This document shows positions 4,832-9,930 of a DNA stretch of 9,930 bases, in pieces (the stretch's first letter is position 1; each line of letters opens with the position of its first letter). This DNA is from an uncultured bacterium (lineage in GTDB: Bacteria > Planctomycetota > UBA1135 > UBA2386), in the NCBI GenBank assembly GCA_938003515.1, contig CALKYL010000166.1:1-9930 (forward strand), written 5' to 3'. Position numbers and translations under genes: made by a program. The notes beneath the pieces were generated by a model, which ran no database searches, had not been told where the DNA came from, and saw only the letters and a program-made list of their open reading frames with translations.

Positions 4832-7318
4832 TCACAGCTTGGCCAGGATCTCGTTCACGGCCGCGGCTTCGCGGTCGAGGGCGCGCGCCTCCAAGAGGCG
4901 CACGGTGTGCTTTCCCATCTCCCGCGCGGCGTCGGTCCGACCGATCCGCTGGAGGATGAGCATCGTCTGCTGGCACGCGCCCGGTGACGCCGGGCAGCGC
5001 GACAGGAAGTCGGTCAGGGTGCGAAGCGCGAGGCCGACGTCGCCCGACTCGAGCCACAGGCGCGAGAGGGCGAGGTGCGCCACCTCGTAGCGCGGCTCGA
5101 TGGCGATCGCCTGCTCGAGCAGACGGCGCGCGCGTTCGCGGTCGCCGCGCAGGAGCCAGGCCTGGGCGATGCCGGTCAGCGAGACGTGGCCGGTGATGCC
5201 CTCCTGGATCGGCACGACCAGGACCTGGTCGCGGTAGGCGAGGCACCGCCGGTAGTGATGGATGGCGGTCGCGGCGTCGCCGTCGGCGAGCGCGAGGCTC
5301 GCGGCGATGTAGTGCAGGTTCGGCGTCGGCACGAAGCGGCGCAGCGCGAGGTCGACGACGTCGCGCGCGCGGCGGGACTCGCCGGCGCGTTCGGCCTCGA
5401 GCGCGCACAGGGCCGCGACTTCGCCGGCGTACGGGAGGCCGCGCGGCAGCGTCGGCGCGCCGTCGACGATCAGCTCGAGACAGCGGTCGAGCAGGCGCTT
5501 GGCGTCCGCGGAGCGTCCGGGCACGCGACGCAGGAAGTCGCCGAACTTGTAGTGGCCGTAGACGTCATCAGGCGCGGCGGCGAGCTGCTTCTCGAACAGG
5601 CGCTCGTTGCGGGCGTTCTTCGCCCGGTCGGTCATCACGCGGTCGCTGTAGCCGTGGTGCACGACCTCGACGTCGCAGCTGGCGAGCGCGAGCCCCAGCT
5701 CCGCGCCGACGCGCTGCAGGCTCGGCGTGACCTGCTCGTGGATGACGTTCTCGTAGGCGACGCCCGGCAGGTTGCGGAACAGCCGGACCATCATGACGCC
5801 GATCGTCTTGCCGTCGCCGTAGTCGTTGACGAAGCGCAGGTGGTATCCGAGGGCCTCCGGCGCCTCGACGAGTTCGCGGATGCGCGTGACGCTGCCGGGC
5901 TGCAGGAACTCGTCGGCGTCGAGCACGAGGATCCAGTCGCCGGTCGCGGCCGAGAGGCCGACGTTGCGCGGCGCCGAGAAGTCGTCGGCCCACGCTTCGC
6001 GCAGCACCCGTGCACCGTAGGACTCGGCGATCTCGATCGTGCGATCGGTCGACCCGGTGTCCACCAGCACGAACTCGTCGAACGAGCCCTTCGCGTGCTC
6101 GAGGCACGCGCCGAGGAACTGCTCCTCGTCGCGCGCGATCATGCACAGCGTGATGCGCGGGGCGCGGCCCGCCCAGGGCGCGGCGGCGGTGCGCGGCGCC
6201 GGCGCGTTGGCCGGCGACGGCGCACGAGGCTCGGTGTCCGGGTCGACCGCGGACCAGCGTGCGACCATGCGCTCGGCGTCGGCGGCGAAGCACGACGGGC
6301 GCTCGATCGGCGCCGGCGGCGATGCGAACGGCACCTCGACGAGCCAGGCCGGCGGCAGCTTGCTGTCGAGCAGCATCGCGTATTCCTCGAGGGCGACGCG
6401 GGTGTTCGCGGTGCGCTCGGGCAGCGGACCGACGAACAACACGTCGAGGCGCGGCAGCATGGTGCCGGCGAGGTCACCCGGGGCGATGCGCGCGCCGCGC
6501 GCTGCCGGCACGACCGCGCCGACGCCGGCGCGGGCCGACAGAGCCTCGAACGCCGCGGCGGTCGGCTCGGTGCCGGCGCGCAGGAACCACACGACGTCGC
6601 CCCTGGCCGCGGCGACCGCGCGGTTCCACTGCGCGCACTCTCCGACCGCGTCCGCGGCGACGTCGGCGGCGACGATCTCCCAGTCCTCCGGCAGGAACGC
6701 GCCGAGCGCCGCTTCGGTGCGGGCGCGCATGGCGGCGTCGCTGCCGGCGATCAGCACGGATCCGGCGAGCGCGTCGATCTTCTCGGCGTGCAGCCAATAG
6801 CGAGCCGGCGGCGCGCCCTGCAGCCAGTCGAGCGGCATCAGGCCGGCGCCGAACAGGCGGCGCGCGAGGTCCGGCGAAAACTCCTCGGCGCCCGAGGGCA
6901 CCGCGAGCACGTCGCGCAGCACCAGGCCGGCGGCGGCGGTCGCGTGCAGCACCCTGCGCAGCGGCAGCGGCTGCGACGGATCCTCCGAGCTTCCCGCCGG
7001 GTCGAACGAACCGGGCCGACCCTCGACCACGAGCCGGAGCATGCGCGCCGACTGCAGGTTGTCGACGTCGAGCAGCAGGGCGCCGCCGTCCTCGAGCCGG
7101 GACGCGAGGCCGCCGATCGCCTCTTCGACGCGGCCGAGCGACTCGGTCAGCGCGTGCACCTCGATCAGCTCGAGCGAGCCGTAGGCGTCGCTGCCGAGCA
7201 GCCAGCGCTGCCGCTCGCGCGGCAGCTGCAGCACGCGCTCCGCCGTGGGCACGAGGCCGCCCCAGCCCTTCACTGGGCCGAGGAAGCCGGTCGGCAGGTT
7301 GTCGCCAGTTCGGACCAT
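4832..7318 (-). CDS. Multidomain family-2 glycosyltransferase with C-terminal TPR repeats
   Basis: This is an 828-residue cytosolic protein. Residues 30-140 resemble a methyltransferase-like fold (SLELIEVHALTESLGRVEEA, then GGALLLDVDNLQS) without a visible SAM-binding glycine loop. Residues 185-275 look like a decayed GT-A domain (SVLIAGSDAAMRARTEAAL, then WNRAVAAARGDVVWFLRAGT) lacking a DxD. After a Pro/Ala linker (357-387) comes a complete GT2 domain (388-557): ITLCMIARDEEQFLGACL, VDTGSTDRTIEIAESYGA, the metal/nucleotide-sugar motif LVLDADE (D467, D469), FSAPRNVGLSAATGDW and a C-terminal HHGY. TPR-like helices fill about 585-780. Such GT2-TPR proteins transfer sugars to surface polymers or proteins. 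Next to flagellin, FliD and FliS genes, flagellin glycosylation is the likeliest role, by inference. The ATG at 7318 has a weak AGG five bases upstream; GTG at 7357 would add 13 residues. It is followed by the TPR gene on the same strand. Confidence 0.85.
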   Translation of the reverse strand: MVRTGDNLPTGFLGPVKGWGGLVPTAERVLQLPRERQRWLLGSDAYGSLELIEVHALTESLGRVEEAIGGLASRLEDGGALLLDVDNLQSARMLRLVVEGRPGSFDPAGSSEDPSQPLPLRRVLHATAAAGLVLRDVLAVPSGAEEFSPDLARRLFGAGLMPLDWLQGAPPARYWLHAEKIDALAGSVLIAGSDAAMRARTEAALGAFLPEDWEIVAADVAADAVGECAQWNRAVAAARGDVVWFLRAGTEPTAAAFEALSARAGVGAVVPAARGARIAPGDLAGTMLPRLDVLFVGPLPERTANTRVALEEYAMLLDSKLPPAWLVEVPFASPPAPIERPSCFAADAERMVARWSAVDPDTEPRAPSPANAPAPRTAAAPWAGRAPRITLCMIARDEEQFLGACLEHAKGSFDEFVLVDTGSTDRTIEIAESYGARVLREAWADDFSAPRNVGLSAATGDWILVLDADEFLQPGSVTRIRELVEAPEALGYHLRFVNDYGDGKTIGVMMVRLFRNLPGVAYENVIHEQVTPSLQRVGAELGLALASCDVEVVHHGYSDRVMTDRAKNARNERLFEKQLAAAPDDVYGHYKFGDFLRRVPGRSADAKRLLDRCLELIVDGAPTLPRGLPYAGEVAALCALEAERAGESRRARDVVDLALRRFVPTPNLHYIAASLALADGDAATAIHHYRRCLAYRDQVLVVPIQEGITGHVSLTGIAQAWLLRGDRERARRLLEQAIAIEPRYEVAHLALSRLWLESGDVGLALRTLTDFLSRCPASPGACQQTMLILQRIGRTDAAREMGKHTVRLLEARALDREAAAVNEILAKL

Positions 7319-7424
7319 CTTTGCCTGCGCGGACGGCGGACCGTCCAACACCTCCACACCATCGGCAGATCTGGACCGGCGACTTCAGTCGGCGATGATG
7401 TCGGCCCTTCCGCAGCGAGACCGC

Positions 7425-8192
7425 ATGCCCGCCGACGAGGAACTCGAACAACTGCTCAAGCGGCGCACGCGCTTCGCGCGGCTCGTGCACACGGCTTCGT
7501 GCGGATCAACGCAAACACTTGCCATGGAGATGCTTGCGGAAGGATCGGCCGGGGCGGGCGACGCCGTGTTCTGGGCCGACCACCAGACCGCCGGGCGCGG
7601 CCGGCAACAGCGGTTCTGGGACGACCGGCCGGGCCTCGACCTGGCGGCGACGTTCCGGGTCTCGCAGCGTTTGCCCGAGCCGCTGGCGCTGCCAGCGGCC
7701 CTCCCGGTCGCCGTCGTCGAAGCCTGCGAGCCGTTCGCCGGTCGGCGGCTGCGCATCAAGTGGCCCAACGACGTCTTCGCCGACGGGCAGAAGGTGGCGG
7801 GCGTCCTGATCGATCGCGACAGCCGCGACCCGGACACCTACCGCATCGGCGTCGGGGTCAACGTCAACCGCACCGGCTTCCCGCGCGACCTCGACGGCCG
7901 CGCGACGTCGCTCGCGCTCTTGACCGGCCGCGAGCACGACCGCGCGCGGCTGTTGCTGGCGCTCGCCGAACGCGTCGACGCGATGCTCGAAGCGCTCTCG
8001 GCCCGCCGTCACGAGCAGCTCGAGGAGGTCTTCCGCGACCGGCTCGGGCTGCTCGGCGAGCGCGTCGAGGCCGACGCCGGACAGCCGACCTCCGGTCGCC
8101 TGACGGCGATCGACTTCGAACGGCTCGAGCTCGACGGCACGCGCTCGGTGCCGCGCGCGATCGTGCGCTCCCTCCGGGCCGCACGGCGCTGA
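7425..8192 (+). CDS. birA: Biotin--[acetyl-CoA-carboxylase] ligase (monofunctional)
   Basis: This cytosolic enzyme activates biotin with ATP to biotinyl-5'-AMP and attaches it to a lysine of the biotin carboxyl carrier protein, as needed for fatty acid synthesis. It is 255 residues long. Motifs are in the family order: GSTQ (27-30), the adenylate-binding TAGRGRQQRFW (55-65), IKWPNDVF with the conserved lysine K112, and KVAGVLID followed by RIGVGVNVNRTGF. The C-terminal 50 residues fit the small SH3-like domain. No N-terminal helix-turn-helix is present, so this is a group I enzyme that should not repress biotin genes. The start is uncertain: ATGs at 7395 and 7398 are in frame and would add 10 or 9 residues, and none has a clear Shine-Dalgarno. 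It is divergent from the glycosyltransferase and convergent with the next gene, 16 bp apart. Confidence 0.92.
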   Translation: MPADEELEQLLKRRTRFARLVHTASCGSTQTLAMEMLAEGSAGAGDAVFWADHQTAGRGRQQRFWDDRPGLDLAATFRVSQRLPEPLALPAALPVAVVEACEPFAGRRLRIKWPNDVFADGQKVAGVLIDRDSRDPDTYRIGVGVNVNRTGFPRDLDGRATSLALLTGREHDRARLLLALAERVDAMLEALSARRHEQLEEVFRDRLGLLGERVEADAGQPTSGRLTAIDFERLELDGTRSVPRAIVRSLRAARR

Positions 8193-8208
8193 ACGCCCGC
8201 GGACCGGC

Positions 8209-8955
8209 TCAGGCGACCGTCTCGAACGCGGCCAGCAGCCGCGCCTCGAACTGCACGATGCGCTTCGGCGGCGGGCCGCTGAGGATCCGGGCCAAGAGCT
8301 CCTGGTCGCCGAGCTCGGCGCGCAGCAGCGGGAAGCCCTTGGCCTGCAGCCACGCGTTCATGCCGAGCCACGCGATCACCTGGTTGAAGTCCGGGAACGG
8401 CGCCAGCCGCGCGAACCGCCACAGCAGACGGAAACCCTGGCGCACCGGGTGCAGGGCGTGGAACACGACCGGGGCGTCGCGGAAGCAGCGCTTCGCGTCG
8501 AACGAGTCGAGCAGGAAGCGCAGCTGCTCGGACGGCGGATACGTGACGTAGAGCAGCGCGTCCCAGGGCGGCCCGCGGCGCACGTCGTTGTTGCGGAAGC
8601 GCGGCAGCTCGGCGGTCATCGTGCGGAACAGCTCGACGAGGAACCAGCCGTCCGGAGGCAGGCCGGCCGAGGCGTGCCGCCGGATCCGCGCGAGGCAACG
8701 CTGCAGGCCGCGCAGCAGCCGGTGCTCCTGCGTGAGCGGCGACAGGCGGCTCTTGCGTCCCGCGAGCACGTCGGCCGCGTCGTCGTCGTCGAGCACGAAG
8801 CCCCGCAACCGCAGGAGCGACACCACGAACTCATCGTCGGTCGGCGCCGGACGGCGCACGCCGTCGAGGGCGCGCTGGGCGGTCGCGAGCAGGTCCTCGT
8901 CCACGCCCTGGCCGATCAGCCGGCTGGCCAGGGCCAGGTCGATGCGCTCGATCAT
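8209..8955 (-). CDS. Fic-fold-like protein with degenerate catalytic motif
   Basis: This 248-residue protein is mostly helical. The layout recalls Fic family proteins: a helical N-terminal part (LLRLRGFVLDDDDAADVLAG, LSPLTQEHRLLRGLQ), then LVELFRTMTAELPRFRNNDV, the YPPSEQLRFLLDSF stretch that usually positions the target backbone, and HALHPVRQGFRLLWRFARLA leading into PFPDFNQVIAWLGMNAWLQA and KGFPLL. In active Fic enzymes the last part reads HPFxDGNGRxxR. Here it is A185-P-F-P-D-F-N191-Q-V: the catalytic His is Ala, both glycines are replaced (Phe, Gln) and the Arg is Val, while P, F, D and N persist. AMPylation activity is therefore unlikely. The ATG at 8955 is chosen; GTG at 8988 would add 11 residues, and both have weak ribosome binding sites. 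The neighbours give no functional clue. The Fic assignment comes from motif order only. Confidence 0.7.
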   Translation of the reverse strand: MIERIDLALASRLIGQGVDEDLLATAQRALDGVRRPAPTDDEFVVSLLRLRGFVLDDDDAADVLAGRKSRLSPLTQEHRLLRGLQRCLARIRRHASAGLPPDGWFLVELFRTMTAELPRFRNNDVRRGPPWDALLYVTYPPSEQLRFLLDSFDAKRCFRDAPVVFHALHPVRQGFRLLWRFARLAPFPDFNQVIAWLGMNAWLQAKGFPLLRAELGDQELLARILSGPPPKRIVQFEARLLAAFETVA

Positions 8956-9022
8956 CGACGGCCCGCGCTGGGTTTGCCGCTTGCTCACGGAACCCGTTTT
9001 TTCGGCATGATGGCCCGTCCGC

Positions 9023-9877
9023 ATGCACGCCAGCTCCGAAGCGACCCCTCCGCCCCCCGAGACCCCGATGCCAAGGCCGCGCCGGCGGCGCTGGCGGCGC
9101 TGGGTCGTGCTCGGCTTCGTCGTCCTCGTCGCGCTGGTGGTGCTGCTGCCGTACGCGATCGCGCTGGGGCCCGTGCGCGCGCGCATCGCCGGCGCGGTCT
9201 CGGACCGGCTGCGCGGCGCGTGCACGATCGACCGGCTCGCCTTCTCGTGGTCCTCCGGGGTCACCGCCGAGGGCATCACGATCCAGAACCCGCCCGGCTT
9301 CGCGCCCGACCGGCCGTGCCTGCGGCTGCGCCGCATGACCGCGGACCTCGCGCTCGGCTCGCTACTGTCGGGGCCCGTGCGCATGACGGCGCTCGTCGAC
9401 GGTCTCGAGCTGTATGTCGAACAGGCCGCCGACGGCACGACCAACCTCCAGGGCCTCGCCCGCACCGACGGTGGAGCGCCGCCCTCGCCGACCCCGCCGC
9501 AGGAGCCCGTTCCTCCGGCGGAGCCCGGCCCCGGCGGCGCATCGACGGACGCCGTCGCCTTCGAGTTCGAGCTGCGCGGCGCCACCGTCGAAGTGCGCCG
9601 TGACGGCCGGCTGGTCGAAGCGCTGCGGGACCTGTCGTGCCGCGCCCGGAGCGACGCGGGGCAGATCGTCCTCGACGGCGCCGCCACCCTGACGGCCGGC
9701 GAGGTCGCGGTCGACGCGCGCGTCGATCCGGCGGCCAAGACGGTGAAGGCGCGGCTGCTGAGCCGCGGCCTCGACCTCGCCAGGTGGCAACCGCTGGTCG
9801 ACGCGTTCGCGCCGGGTCGGCTGACGGCGCTCGCGGGCCGGGTCGACGGCGAGCTGACGGCCGACGTCGCCGCCGAC
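9023..9877 (+). CDS. AsmA-like membrane-anchored protein, 3' truncated
   Basis: The visible 285 residues begin with a short polar tail and a strongly basic stretch (MPRPRRRRWRR, residues 16-26). One hydrophobic segment follows (about 27-48, WVVLGFVVLVALVVLLPYAI), giving an N-in signal anchor with the rest in the periplasm. After it comes a pattern typical of AsmA and related proteins: VRARIAGAVSDRLRGACTID, LAFSWSSGVTAEGITIQNPP, then alternating beta-strand-like segments (VRMTALVDGLELYVEQ, TVEVRRDGRLVEALRD). A proline-rich insert lies at about residues 153-172. AsmA-like proteins form long beta-groove bridges thought to move lipids between membranes and usually run to several hundred residues or more, so most is missing. 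The frame runs on into the adapter as RSEEHTSELQSH, which is artefact. ATG at 9068 (residue 16) is an equally good start; neither has a clear ribosome binding site. Confidence 0.75.
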
Positions 9878-9930
9878 AGATCGGAAGAGCACACGTCTGA
9901 ACTCCAGTCACACTGATATATCTCGTATGC
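9878..9930 (+). other. Illumina TruSeq adapter contamination (not genomic)
   Basis: From 9878 the sequence begins AGATCGGAAGAGCACACG and continues as the standard 34-nt TruSeq read-1 adapter to 9911. It is followed by the index ACTGAT plus AT (9912-9919, as in TruSeq index 25) and ATCTCGTATGC (9920-9930), the start of the P7 flow-cell segment. The translated tail RSEEHTSELQSH is a known sign of this contamination in protein databases, as are the reverse-strand peptides beginning MCSSDL and MTGVQTCALPI. Confidence 0.99.

Noticed and set aside
4800..5408. Upstream extension of the TPR frame on the minus strand
   Set aside because: Most of it overlaps the end of the glycosyltransferase in another frame and is Arg-rich without TPR character; ATG 4799 has a ribosome binding site.
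7331..7346. GGACGG / CCGTCC 6-bp inverted repeat near the divergent glycosyltransferase and birA starts
   Set aside because: The stem is short with a 4-base loop and common by chance at this GC content; no -35/-10 pair or operator could be recognised beside it. Nothing else was found in 7319-7424.
5075..8551. 1158-codon open frame on the plus strand
   Set aside because: It runs antisense across the glycosyltransferase and through birA in another frame, has Arg-rich low-complexity translation, and shows no domain. Long antisense frames are expected at this GC content.
8997..9002. Run of six T between the Fic-like and AsmA-like genes, considered as a terminator
   Set aside because: It lies between divergent gene starts and has no GC stem before it on either strand, so it is more likely part of a promoter region than a terminator.
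8956..9894. N-terminal extension of the minus-strand Fic-like frame, starting in the adapter
   Set aside because: The extension is antisense to the AsmA-like gene, is Ser/Arg/Thr-rich and starts in adapter sequence (MCSSDL). The real start is at 8955 or 8988.

Overview
This is a very GC-rich window (for example 46 of 60 bases are G or C at 1261-1320) from a flagellated, presumably Gram-negative bacterium. The transposase subtype, the filament-gene set and the paired TPR/glycosyltransferase genes make me lean towards Planctomycetota. That is an impression from gene style, and no marker gene in the window settles it. The last 53 bases (9878-9930) are not genomic: they are Illumina TruSeq adapter with an index sequence, so the window ends at an artefactual contig end.

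Left part (1-2942, plus strand): a flagellar filament-assembly cluster. In order it holds the 3' end of a flagellin gene, a strong 28-bp palindrome, flaG, a candidate sigma-28 promoter, fliD (filament cap), fliS (flagellin export chaperone) and a small FliT-like gene that overlaps fliS by 20 bp. Together these supply the filament subunit, its cap and the export chaperones.

Middle (2944-4163): a complete IS1-like insertion sequence, lower in GC than its surroundings, with one intact transposase gene on the minus strand. It has 23-bp imperfect terminal inverted repeats (18/23 identical). Each end also carries a subterminal hairpin, and the stems differ in sequence but keep pairing, so the structure rather than the sequence appears conserved. 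A further hairpin sits just upstream of the transposase ribosome binding site. The element lies almost exactly between two convergent stop codons.

Next (4164-7318, minus strand): a four-repeat TPR protein and, upstream of it in the same direction, a large multidomain protein with a family-2 glycosyltransferase domain and C-terminal TPR-like repeats. Their position next to the filament genes suggests flagellin glycosylation. That is inference.

Right part (7425-9877): a biotin-protein ligase (birA) without a DNA-binding domain, on the plus strand. Convergent to it is a Fic-fold-like protein whose catalytic motif has lost the active-site histidine and the nucleotide-binding glycines and arginine. 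Divergent from that is the 5' part of an AsmA-like membrane-anchored protein, cut off by the adapter. No tRNA, rRNA or CRISPR array was seen.
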